From NCBI GenBank assembly GCA_937924905.1, contig CALDUK010000040.1, positions 1 through 55,712 on the forward strand: 55,712 nucleotides of DNA, given 5' to 3'. Every line of letters begins with the position of its first letter. Within the stretch, counting starts at the first letter, position 1. Under the pieces are notes generated by a model. It made no database searches. It saw only the letters and a list, made by a program, of their open reading frames with translations, and was not told the origin of the DNA. The DNA comes from an uncultured Paracoccaceae bacterium. GTDB lineage: Bacteria; Pseudomonadota; Alphaproteobacteria; Rhodobacterales; Rhodobacteraceae. A program made the translations under genes and the position numbers. Shown here piece after piece: positions 36,186 through 43,567 of this stretch.

Positions 36186-36944
36186 CTATTGACCTAGTCC
36201 AACATAAATTTTTGCTGTGCGCGGTTTAGATAGACGGCCCCGATAGAAGCGCTGATACTGAAACATAAGCGGCAAATCTGCAATTTGCGACATCAGCGGT
36301 TCAGGAACGAACACCGAGCAGCGATAATTGAAAGCCAACGCATCGGATGAAAGCAGCTTGTCACATCGTACCGGAAGTGCGTCGGTCCCAAGAGATGCCC
36401 CGTGCTCGAGCCTTTCTGCACGTGCCACATTCATATTGAGAACGATCTGCAAATGACCTTGTTCAAGTTTTGGTTCCGGTGCTTGGTTCCAGAAACTGGC
36501 CATAAAACTTCGCACAGCCTCGGTTTCGGCATTTGTATTGCACCGGCCTTGTTCCAGGACCACACCGCCATTTTCATGCGTCGCCTCAGATGGAAAATCA
36601 AACTGGGTATCGAATTTCAACTCTGCCGTCGTTGTTTCGGCCATCGGCGGAGTTTGACTGAATTGAACCGTCGCGGAGTAATCGCCACCGATCGACGTCA
36701 ATTTTCCACAAAATTCAGACCAACCTGACGGTAAAACAGACACCAGCTGCGGTGACGCCGCCTGGACTGCGCCGACAATATGGACACCACGCAGCCAGCC
36801 GGGTTTGGAAATCAATGTGCGATCGTGAATTTTTTCTTCGATCACCTTGCCCTGCAGAACCAGTCGTTCCTGTGCTGCGACGGCGGACACCCCAAACATG
36901 AAAAGGCCTGCGATTAAAGTTCGCGCGTAAACACCATTTTTCAT
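36186..36944 (-). CDS. Exported protein of unknown function
   Basis: 252 residues. Signal peptide MKNGVYARTLIAGLFMFGVSAVAA, then a mostly beta-type sequence with four Cys (around CGKL, RCNT, RCDK, RCSV) that could form disulfides in the periplasm. ATG 36944 has GGGGG 6 nt upstream. First gene of the leftward group with the membrane-anchored and FG-repeat proteins; only 36 bp separate its start from the divergent trypsin-like gene. No known domain recognised. Confidence 0.72.
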   Translation of the reverse strand: MKNGVYARTLIAGLFMFGVSAVAAQERLVLQGKVIEEKIHDRTLISKPGWLRGVHIVGAVQAASPQLVSVLPSGWSEFCGKLTSIGGDYSATVQFSQTPPMAETTTAELKFDTQFDFPSEATHENGGVVLEQGRCNTNAETEAVRSFMASFWNQAPEPKLEQGHLQIVLNMNVARAERLEHGASLGTDALPVRCDKLLSSDALAFNYRCSVFVPEPLMSQIADLPLMFQYQRFYRGRLSKPRTAKIYVGLGQ

Positions 36945-36980
36945 ATTATTCCCCCATTGGGATGAGATTAGGCGATTCTT

Positions 36981-38000
36981 ATGCGACTGCGAATACTTTT
37001 CTGCTGCATTTTCGTTAGCTTGCAGGCGAAGGCAGCTGATGTTGCGTTGGTCGATGGCGACCTTGGTCAGGCCGTTTTGTTTTCAAATCGCGGTCTTTGC
37101 TATGCGGTGCTTCCGAACCATGTTTCCAAGGACAAGTCCCGCGTCACCCTAGCTGTTCCTGCTCCGGCAGCGCTTGGAGCCGGTGAAATTTTTTGGCGAT
37201 CCCCTGAAATTGATCTTGCCGTTGCCTTTGTCGAAGGCGACGTCGCGTCACGCTGTATCGTCCCGTTTACGGACCTGACGTCAGACTTATCAGCGCGATT
37301 ACAATCAACCGAAAGCGGCATGATCAAAGCCGTCCATTTCGACGGACAATTTTTCGACCGGATCGGTGCAGCGCTTATTGATGTCGATGATAACTTTGTC
37401 ACGGTACGGATCACAGACGCGGGTGTCGATGCCGAGGTCATGCAGGGGCTTTCGGGTGCTATGCTTTCGGTGGGCGGCCAAATAGCCGGTATTGCAATCG
37501 ATGCCGGCAACACGGCTGAAGCGCGTTTTCTTCGTATGGACCGCATATCAGCGATCATTGGATCGACGTTTCGGGATCAAGCGCATCCCAGCCAAAAAGC
37601 AATAGACGGGTTTCGCATCACGGGTGGAACGGGCGGGGTTTCATCGGTGACGACATTGGAGCCTTCAAGCCTGTCTGAGCCTTGGATCACGCCTTGGACA
37701 GGAAAACCCATGGTGTTTGAAGTTACGCTCTCAAACGACCGCTTGGTTCAGATAAACCGGATTGTTATGACGTCGTTGCTTTCCGAGACTGTGACCCCTG
37801 CACGTCAAATATTCCTGGAGGTGGACCGCGGATTGCCTGGGAATGCGTTCTGGCGCCGTATCGCGACACCCGATATGTCGCCAACTGGTGTATTCGAAAC
37901 ATTCACCGGCGGCACGGTTGCGCGCCGCCTGCGGATCAGCATCAACGATGTGTGGTATCCCGAACGCCCGCTGCGAATAGACAGCCTCTTGGTGGAATAG
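36981..38000 (+). CDS. Exported trypsin-like protease with a C-terminal discoidin-like domain
   Basis: 339 residues. Signal peptide MRLRILFCCIFVSLQAKA. The next about 180 residues carry the three positions of a chymotrypsin-fold triad in the right order and spacing: CYAVLPNHVS (His47), SPEIDLAVAF (Asp78) and QGLSGAMLSVGGQIAGI (Ser158). The last shows the usual GxSG...G-GI pattern. Residues about 220-339 look like a beta-sandwich of the F5/8 type C (galactose-binding) kind (WITPWTGKPMVFEVTL, ARRLRISINDVWYPERPLRIDSLLVE). A secreted protease or inactive relative that binds a glycan or wall component is likely. The start ATG 36981 has AGGCGATT upstream. It ends one base before the convergent 198-residue gene. 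Confidence 0.7.
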   Translation: MRLRILFCCIFVSLQAKAADVALVDGDLGQAVLFSNRGLCYAVLPNHVSKDKSRVTLAVPAPAALGAGEIFWRSPEIDLAVAFVEGDVASRCIVPFTDLTSDLSARLQSTESGMIKAVHFDGQFFDRIGAALIDVDDNFVTVRITDAGVDAEVMQGLSGAMLSVGGQIAGIAIDAGNTAEARFLRMDRISAIIGSTFRDQAHPSQKAIDGFRITGGTGGVSSVTTLEPSSLSEPWITPWTGKPMVFEVTLSNDRLVQINRIVMTSLLSETVTPARQIFLEVDRGLPGNAFWRRIATPDMSPTGVFETFTGGTVARRLRISINDVWYPERPLRIDSLLVE

Positions 38001-38597
38001 TTACTGCTTCAGGTCTATTTGCACCTGGGCCGTGTTGATCCGCCTGTTGACATCATATGTCAGTGATCCGCGCAGGATCCCGTCATTGCCCAGCGTCACG
38101 ACAACTCGGATGGACCGATAGTTGTATTGTAGTGTATTGCCGACCTGTTGAAACGTACACGATCCCTTTTTTGTGCCCCAACAATCACTGTCAACTGCAG
38201 GCGGTGCGGCAATCAAGGCTTCGCCGCGACCCGCATCGAAGACGCCCCCAACCTCATTTAGCCAACTTGCGACCCCATCTGACAGCTCCGACGTTACCGC
38301 CACTTGAAATCTCAGGGTTGAACCTGCGTCCAGAATTGCCTTGACCGCCGCTTCCCGCATCACTGGGTTGGTTGAAAACAGCGCGTGTTCCTTGGCAATC
38401 CGCTGAATTGCAGGATCAGAGTGCACCAGCATTTGCTGAACGAGAGCGTATTGCATCCTTTGATCAGGATTTTGCAGCGCTTGTTGATAGCGCGTCAGAT
38501 CGCCAGCCTGCTGTTGCGCTGCGGCAACCGTGTCCTCGAAACTCTGCGCCCATGCCGTGTTTCCAACAAACAAACTGACAAATACAAGACCGCGCAT
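38001..38597 (-). CDS. Exported protein of unknown function
   Basis: 198 residues from ATG 38597, which has a run of six G 4 nt upstream. Signal peptide MRGLVFVSLFVGNTAWA. A Gln-rich helical part (FEDTVAAAQQQAGDLTRYQQALQNPDQRMQYALVQQML, with HEAT-like helices to about 95) is followed by a beta-rich domain with two Cys (DCWGTKKGSCTF) ending in VQIDLKQ. It abuts the convergent trypsin-like gene. No family recognised; shared position and upstream G-run suggest it belongs with the exported cluster. Confidence 0.72.
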   Translation of the reverse strand: MRGLVFVSLFVGNTAWAQSFEDTVAAAQQQAGDLTRYQQALQNPDQRMQYALVQQMLVHSDPAIQRIAKEHALFSTNPVMREAAVKAILDAGSTLRFQVAVTSELSDGVASWLNEVGGVFDAGRGEALIAAPPAVDSDCWGTKKGSCTFQQVGNTLQYNYRSIRVVVTLGNDGILRGSLTYDVNRRINTAQVQIDLKQ

Positions 38598-38842
38598 ATG
38601 ACCCCCCTTACGCAAGTGTAACGCTCTGCAGTGTTCGCAATCCGGTCGCTTTCGTCAACCACCACGACAGACGCAAATTTTCAGCTGCGGGACCAGTTCA
38701 ACGCAAAACTTACCAGAAACCGGTGCATTGCTAGGCCATCGCACCCCGGTTTGCCCAAAAATGATGCAAATCACTGTGGGCCGGCTTTGATTTGCCTGCG
38801 CATCGTTGTCTTGCCCGGCGAAGTTGGCGTTCCTGACAGCGC

Positions 38843-38945
38843 AGGATAACTAGGGTTCCGCCCAACGTTCGGGGACAGGTCCAAGAGTTATCGCCGTCCG
38901 CCCGCAGGCAGGATGGTACACGGCGGGGCAAAATCCCGGGAGGCT
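38843..38945 (+). ncRNA. Guanidine-I (ykkC) riboswitch
   Basis: The core elements of the ykkC aptamer are present in order: CTAGGGTTCCG, GGACAGGTCCAAGAG, ACACGGCGGGGCAAAA and TCCCGGGAGG. GATAAC (38845-38850) pairs with GTTATC (38887-38892), and CGCCGT (38892-38897) with ACGGCG (38920-38925). It lies 80 nt before the binding-protein gene. TTGACC (38957-38962) and GGTCAA (38987-38992) in between may form the expression platform. The class binds guanidinium and normally turns expression on. It is the main content of the 428-bp gap 38598-39025. Confidence 0.93.
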
Positions 38946-39025
38946 ACTGCGCTGGTTTGACCTGCGCTCCGCTATGCCCTCCACGCGGTCAATCCATTCT
39001 GGAACACGGAACAGGGGACCGAAAA

Positions 39026-40081
39026 ATGAAGACTTTCACCACCACGACGATGGCCGTTTGTTTGGCGGCCGGGCTGGCCACTGGCGCGGCCGCGCAAGAG
39101 AGAACCGAGTTCAAGGTCGCATGGTCTATCTACGTCGGATGGATGCCCTGGGGCTATCTTGAAGACAGCGGGATCATGGACAAATGGGCCGATAAATACG
39201 GCATCGATGTCGAGATCGTGCAGATCAATGACTATGTTGAATCCATCAACCAATATACCGCCGGTCAATTCGACGGTGTTTCGGCCACGAATATGGACAC
39301 CTTGTCTATTCCCGCAGGTGGCGGTGTGGACACCACTGCGCTGATTGTCGGGGATTTTTCCAACGGCAACGACGCGATTATCCTGAAGGGCGACGGTGAT
39401 CTGACCTCGCTTGACGGCATGTCGGTCAATTTGGTCGAACTGTCTGTGTCGCATTATCTTCTGGCCCGCGGGCTGGACAGCGTTGGTCTGTCTGAGGCCG
39501 ATCTTGACGGTGTTATCAACACGTCTGACGCCGATATGATTGCGGCTTTTGCCACTGATGACGTGCAAGCGGTGGTGACGTGGAACCCGCTTGTGTCCTC
39601 GATCCTGGAAAGCCCCGAGGCGAACAAACTGTTCGACAGTTCCGACATTGCCGGTGAAATTATCGACCTGATGGTGGTGAACACCGACACGCTGGCCGCA
39701 AACCCTGATTTTGGCAAAGCGCTTGTTGGGGCCTGGTACGAAGTGATGGGCCTGATGGCCGCCGGCGACGAAGACGTGCTGACCGCCATGGCCGAAGCCT
39801 CGGGCACGGATCTGGCCGGGTATAAGGCACAGCTGGACTCGACCGAGATGTTCTATACCCCGGCGGATGCGGTGGCGTTCACGTCTGACGCGGCCTTGCC
39901 CGCAACGATGGTATCTGTTGCCGATTTCCTGTTCGACAAGGGTATTCTGGGCGAAGGCGCGCCATCGGCTGATTTCGTGGGCATTGCCTATCCCGACGGC
40001 AGTGTCACGGGCGACGCGGGCAACGTCACGTTCCGGTTTGACACGACCTATATGCAGATGGCTGCCGACGGCGCGCTGTAA
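39026..40081 (+). CDS. Guanidine-transport-type periplasmic binding protein
   Basis: 351 residues. Signal peptide MKTFTTTTMAVCLAAGLATGAAA, then an SBP type 2 fold of the nitrate/taurine-like group (FKVAWSIYVGWMPWGYLEDSG, QFDGVSATNMDTLSIPAGGGVDTT, AVVTWNPLVSSI). ATG 39026 follows AGGGGAC. It is the first gene under the guanidine riboswitch and precedes a permease, an ATPase and a guanidine-hydrolase-type enzyme, so guanidinium (or a guanidino compound) is the likely ligand. The aromatic residues YVGWMPWGY would suit a cation. The substrate is inferred from context, not from sequence alone. Confidence 0.85.
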   Translation: MKTFTTTTMAVCLAAGLATGAAAQERTEFKVAWSIYVGWMPWGYLEDSGIMDKWADKYGIDVEIVQINDYVESINQYTAGQFDGVSATNMDTLSIPAGGGVDTTALIVGDFSNGNDAIILKGDGDLTSLDGMSVNLVELSVSHYLLARGLDSVGLSEADLDGVINTSDADMIAAFATDDVQAVVTWNPLVSSILESPEANKLFDSSDIAGEIIDLMVVNTDTLAANPDFGKALVGAWYEVMGLMAAGDEDVLTAMAEASGTDLAGYKAQLDSTEMFYTPADAVAFTSDAALPATMVSVADFLFDKGILGEGAPSADFVGIAYPDGSVTGDAGNVTFRFDTTYMQMAADGAL

Positions 40082-40088
40082 GGGAAAA

Positions 40089-40115
40089 GCCCGCTGGGGG
40101 TTTTCCTCAGCGGGC
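40089..40115 (+). promoter_or_regulatory. mRNA hairpin between binding-protein and permease genes
   Basis: GCCCGCTG and CAGCGGGC form a perfect 8-bp stem, 7 bp after the binding-protein stop and 7 bp before the permease start. There is no following T-run. It probably protects the upstream mRNA and lowers permease expression; it may also hide the weak permease ribosome site. Confidence 0.55.
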
Positions 40116-40122
40116 GTTCAAT

Positions 40123-40935
40123 ATGCGACTGATCAACATAAAACCCGCGCGTCCTTTGGCGATGGCCCTGACGCTTTTGCCGTTCGTGCTGGTCTTTGTG
40201 GCCTATGCCATCGGGTCCGACATCCGGCTGTCCGCGAACCCGCAAGACAAGCTGCTGCCAGCGCCAGGCACGGTCTGGGACACCATGGTGCGTCTGGTCA
40301 GCGAAGGTGACCGCCGCACGGGGCGCATTCTGTTTTGGCACGACACCTGGGCCAGCCTGCAACGTCTGGCGATCGGGGTCGGCATTTCCGCAAGCATCGG
40401 GTTGGTCTTTGGGTTGCTGATCGGGCTGTTGCCGTTGGTGCGCAGCTTTCTGGCGCAATTTGTGGCGGTTCTGTCCATGATCCCGCCGCTGGCGTTGCTG
40501 CCGATCCTGTTTATCGTCTTTGGATTGGGCGAATTGTCCAAGGTGGTGTTGATCGTTGTAGGCACCCTGCCCTTCTTGATCCGCGATCTCAGCCAACGTG
40601 TGATCGAAGTCCCGCATGAATTGCTGGTCAAGGCGCAGACCCTTGGCGCGTCAAGCTGGGTGATTGCGATCCGCGTCGCGCTTCCACAATTGATGCCGCG
40701 TCTCATTCAGGCGGTTCGTCTGTCACTGGGCCCGGCCTGGTTGTTTCTGATAGCGGCCGAAGCCATCGCATCGGATCTTGGGCTGGGCTACCGGATCTTT
40801 CTGGTGCGCCGTTATCTGGCGATGGATGTCATCCTGACCTACGTCATCTGGATCACCGTGCTGGCCTTTCTGATCGATTGGGGTCTGCGCTGGACATCAA
40901 GGCGGTTCTTCCCCTGGGCGCAGGAGGGGTTATGA
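40123..40935 (+). CDS. ABC transporter permease, guanidine operon
   Basis: 270 residues, about six membrane helices, BPD_transp family. The cytoplasmic EAA-type loop reads VPHELLVKAQTLGASSWVIAIRVALPQLMPRL and couples to the ATPase. The ribosome site is weak, and a strong hairpin ends 7 bp upstream. The stop overlaps the ATPase start (ATGA). It forms the membrane channel for the guanidine-type importer with the genes on either side. Confidence 0.9.
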   Translation: MRLINIKPARPLAMALTLLPFVLVFVAYAIGSDIRLSANPQDKLLPAPGTVWDTMVRLVSEGDRRTGRILFWHDTWASLQRLAIGVGISASIGLVFGLLIGLLPLVRSFLAQFVAVLSMIPPLALLPILFIVFGLGELSKVVLIVVGTLPFLIRDLSQRVIEVPHELLVKAQTLGASSWVIAIRVALPQLMPRLIQAVRLSLGPAWLFLIAAEAIASDLGLGYRIFLVRRYLAMDVILTYVIWITVLAFLIDWGLRWTSRRFFPWAQEGL

Positions 40936-41699
40936 GCTTTGTCACTGTCAGGAATGTCTTTCAGACATATGACCGCCGCCCCATTCTGGAACGCGTCAAT
41001 GTCGAGGTTGAGGAAGGCCAGTTCATTTCGGTCGTCGGCGCGTCTGGCTGTGGCAAGTCGACCTTTCTGCGATTGCTGTTGGCCCAGGAGCTGCCCACGA
41101 AAGGGTCAGTGCACATCGCCGGTGCCCCGCCCGCAACCGAACCCGGTCTGGACCGCGGCGTCGTCTTCCAACGCTATTCTGTTTTCCCTCATATGACGGT
41201 GCGCGAAAATGTTATTGCCGGGGAAAGCCTGCGCAAACCCTGGGGCCGCTTTTTCGGGGCCGAACGCAAGGCCGCACAGGTCCGGGCGGATGAAACGCTG
41301 GCCCGTTGCGGGCTGGATCACGTGGCCGACACTTACCCCGCAACCTTGTCGGGTGGCATGCAACAACGTCTTGCCATCGGTCAGGCGCTGGCAGCGCGCC
41401 CGCGCGTGCTGCTGCTGGATGAACCCTTTGGCGCGCTTGATCCCGGCACCCGGCTTTCAATGCACGCGTTTCTGACGGACCTGCAGGCCGAGATTGGCAT
41501 GACGGTCTTCATGGTCACCCATGACCTGCACGAGGCTTTCAAACTGGGCGACCGCGTCCTTGTCTTCGACAAACCACGCTGGGACCCCGACGAGCCCAAC
41601 GCCTATGGCGCGACCATCACATATGATTTCGATGCCCGCGATGGCGGCATCCCGTTCCAAGACCTTGAGGAGAACACCCATGTTTTACGGACCCAATGA
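40932..41699 (+). CDS. ABC transporter ATP-binding protein, guanidine operon
   Basis: 255 residues. Walker A GASGCGKST, Q-loop VFQRYSVFPHMTV, signature LSGGMQQRL, Walker B VLLLDEPFGALD and switch His VTHDLHEAF are intact. ATG 40932 has a strong AGGAGG. It energises the uptake system together with the permease, which it overlaps by 4 bp. Its end overlaps the hydrolase gene by 20 bp. The nitrate/taurine-type ATPase subfamily matches the binding protein class. Confidence 0.92.
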   Translation: MSFVTVRNVFQTYDRRPILERVNVEVEEGQFISVVGASGCGKSTFLRLLLAQELPTKGSVHIAGAPPATEPGLDRGVVFQRYSVFPHMTVRENVIAGESLRKPWGRFFGAERKAAQVRADETLARCGLDHVADTYPATLSGGMQQRLAIGQALAARPRVLLLDEPFGALDPGTRLSMHAFLTDLQAEIGMTVFMVTHDLHEAFKLGDRVLVFDKPRWDPDEPNAYGATITYDFDARDGGIPFQDLEENTHVLRTQ

Positions 41700-42924
41700 T
41701 CGGACACGGTCGCACCATCCACGCGACCATCTGTCTGACGGGCAGCGGTATCACCACCCCGACCTGACCAAACTGCGGGGCTGGAAGGCGATGCAGGCCG
41801 AAGAAGACCTGCCCGAAACCGGTTGGGATCAGGAAAAGAAATGGGCGCTGCGCATGGGCCTGACCGGTGCCGACAGCCTGGACGACAAATCAATCCCGAC
41901 CTTCGCGCGGGGCGAGTTGCCCCATTACGCCGGGATCAACACATTCCTGAAAGCGCCTTATACCGAGGATGTGACCGAGGTTGGTGACTATGATGCAACC
42001 GTGCTGGGTATTCCTTTCGACGGCGGCACGACTTACCGCGCGGGAACGCGGTTTGGTCCACAGGGCCTGCGCAAAATCTCGGCGCTGTATACGCCTTACA
42101 ACTATGAAATGGCTGTTGATCTGCGCGAACAGATGACGCTTTGCGATGCGGGCGATGTCTTTACCATCCCGGGCAATATCGAAAAGACCTTTGACCAGAT
42201 CACCCGGGGTGTCAGTCACGTGGCCTCTTCTGGGTCTTTGCCGATTATGATCGGCGGCGACCATTCCATCGGGTTTCCCTGCGTGCGCGGCATCGCGGAA
42301 TGCACGTCAAAGAAAATCGGCATCATCCATTTTGACCGCCATGCAGATATTCAGGAAAAAGACCTGGACGAACGCATGCACACAACGCCGTGGTTTCACG
42401 CCACCAATATGGAAAACGTGCCAGCCAAGAACCTTGTGCAGATCGGCATTGGTGGCTGGCAGGTCCCGCGTGACGCCGTGAAGGTCGCCCGTGAACGCGA
42501 AACCAACATCATCACCATGGGTGACATGGAAAAGATGGGCATCGACAAAACCGTCGAGATGGCGCTGGAGATGGCTTGGGACGGTGTGGATATGGTCTAT
42601 TTGTCGTTCGACATCGACAGCATCGATTGCGGCTTTGTCCCCGGCACCGGCTGGCCCGAACCGGGTGGGTTCCTGCCACGCGAAGCGCTGGCGCTGGTCA
42701 GCAAAGTCGCCGCCGAAGGCATCTGCGGCATGGAACTGGTCGAAGTCGCGCCACCTTATGACCAGTCTGAAATCACTGCATTGATGGGTACACGCGTCAT
42801 CGTCGATGTGCTGGGGTCGCTGGTGTCTTCGGGCAAAATGGGCGCACACAAGCGGCACATGGACAAACCCGTGACCATCCCGCACGGCGACTTTGAAGGA
42901 AAGCGGTGGTCAAATGCCACATGA
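41680..42924 (+). CDS. gdmH: Guanidine hydrolase (ureohydrolase/arginase fold)
   Basis: 414 residues, longer than agmatinases (about 300) because of an N-terminal extension of about 100 residues. The binuclear metal ligands are present: GGDHS (His195), FDRHADIQ (Asp219, His221, Asp223) and SFDIDSID (Asp311, Asp313). The stretch CGFVPGTGWPEPGGFLPREAL is the pattern I associate with nickel-dependent guanidine hydrolases (cyanobacterial Sll1077 type) rather than agmatinase. It would split guanidine into ammonia and urea. ATG 41680 has GAGGAG upstream and overlaps the ATPase gene. The riboswitch upstream strongly supports guanidine as substrate. No urease genes are seen. Confidence 0.88.
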   Translation: MFYGPNDRTRSHHPRDHLSDGQRYHHPDLTKLRGWKAMQAEEDLPETGWDQEKKWALRMGLTGADSLDDKSIPTFARGELPHYAGINTFLKAPYTEDVTEVGDYDATVLGIPFDGGTTYRAGTRFGPQGLRKISALYTPYNYEMAVDLREQMTLCDAGDVFTIPGNIEKTFDQITRGVSHVASSGSLPIMIGGDHSIGFPCVRGIAECTSKKIGIIHFDRHADIQEKDLDERMHTTPWFHATNMENVPAKNLVQIGIGGWQVPRDAVKVARERETNIITMGDMEKMGIDKTVEMALEMAWDGVDMVYLSFDIDSIDCGFVPGTGWPEPGGFLPREALALVSKVAAEGICGMELVEVAPPYDQSEITALMGTRVIVDVLGSLVSSGKMGAHKRHMDKPVTIPHGDFEGKRWSNAT

Positions 42925-43357
42925 CATCGTGAACGGCCATATCGGCCATATCGGACACAACCACCCCCATGACGGGGATCACCTGCACAGCCACATGCCC
43001 GACGCGGACCGCGCCGAAGAGCTGCGGGTTTTGACTACGCAATTCATCGAAGGGTTCATCGACGCAAAAGACAAAATGTCTTATCTGCGCATCGCGGGCG
43101 TGCCGCTTGAAATGGCGGACCCAAATGGCGGGCCGGCCCTGAAACTTGTGGATGTGACGCTGACCACCGAATGGCAGGTGGGCACCGCCTCGCCGTCCTT
43201 CGGCTCGGACGAGCTTAGCTATCTGCCCTATCCCGGCCCTATGGTGACGGAACGCACGAACATGGGGCTGGTCTATGTGTCGTTGCGCGTCAAACATGTG
43301 GAAGATCTGCGCAACTTTATGAAAAACCACGACGCCGCCGAACAGGTGACCGCATGA
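42914..43357 (+). CDS. Histidine-rich small protein of the guanidine operon
   Basis: 147 residues. The first 27 hold nine His (HDIVNGHIGHIGHNHPHDGD, then HLHSH), a likely nickel or zinc store. The rest is a compact alpha/beta sequence with MSYLRIAGVPLEMADPNGGPALKLVDVTLTTEWQVG, not recognised as a known family. It overlaps the hydrolase gene by 11 bp, so it is co-translated. Cyanobacterial guanidine hydrolases need HypA/HypB-like nickel chaperones; none is present here, so this protein may take that place. That role is inference. Confidence 0.75.
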   Translation: MPHDIVNGHIGHIGHNHPHDGDHLHSHMPDADRAEELRVLTTQFIEGFIDAKDKMSYLRIAGVPLEMADPNGGPALKLVDVTLTTEWQVGTASPSFGSDELSYLPYPGPMVTERTNMGLVYVSLRVKHVEDLRNFMKNHDAAEQVTA

Positions 43358-43512
43358 AACAGTTCTTGCCAGCCCTGTTCTGCCTTATGGCCAGCCCGGC
43401 ACTTGCACATCACGAGGTTGTCGTCGTGACATCCGTGTTGCCGCTTATATCAGCCTTGGTTGCTGTTCCGCTGGCCGGTTTCACGGCTTGGTATCGGCAC
43501 CGAAAAAAGTAA
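43354..43512 (+). CDS. Small exported or membrane protein with a His-His motif
   Basis: 52 residues, overlapping the previous gene as ATGA. A signal-like N-terminus (MKQFLPALFCLMASPALA) is followed by HHEVVVVTSVLPLISALVA, a second hydrophobic segment, and the basic end YRHRKK. If cleaved after ALA, the mature protein would start with His-His and be a single-span membrane peptide of 34 residues. Last gene of the guanidine operon; possibly a metal-related accessory. No family recognised. Confidence 0.65.
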   Translation: MKQFLPALFCLMASPALAHHEVVVVTSVLPLISALVAVPLAGFTAWYRHRKK

Positions 43513-43520
43513 CCCACGGC

Positions 43521-43552
43521 AAAAGGGACGTGGTGTCGGATTGCACCACGTC
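43521..43552 (-). terminator. Intrinsic terminator of the RhlE-type helicase gene
   Basis: GACGTGGTG (43527-43535) and CACCACGTC (43544-43552) form a perfect 9-bp stem. On the minus strand it is followed by CCCTTTTGCC. It lies between the convergent guanidine operon and helicase gene and could act weakly on both. Confidence 0.6.
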
Positions 43553-43567
43553 ACCCCGGCCCCAAGG

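Noticed and set aside
41680..42924. Agmatinase (SpeB) as the product
   Set aside because: Chain length, FDRHADIQ and VPGTGWPEPGG motifs and the guanidine riboswitch fit guanidine hydrolase better, though agmatine activity cannot be excluded from sequence.
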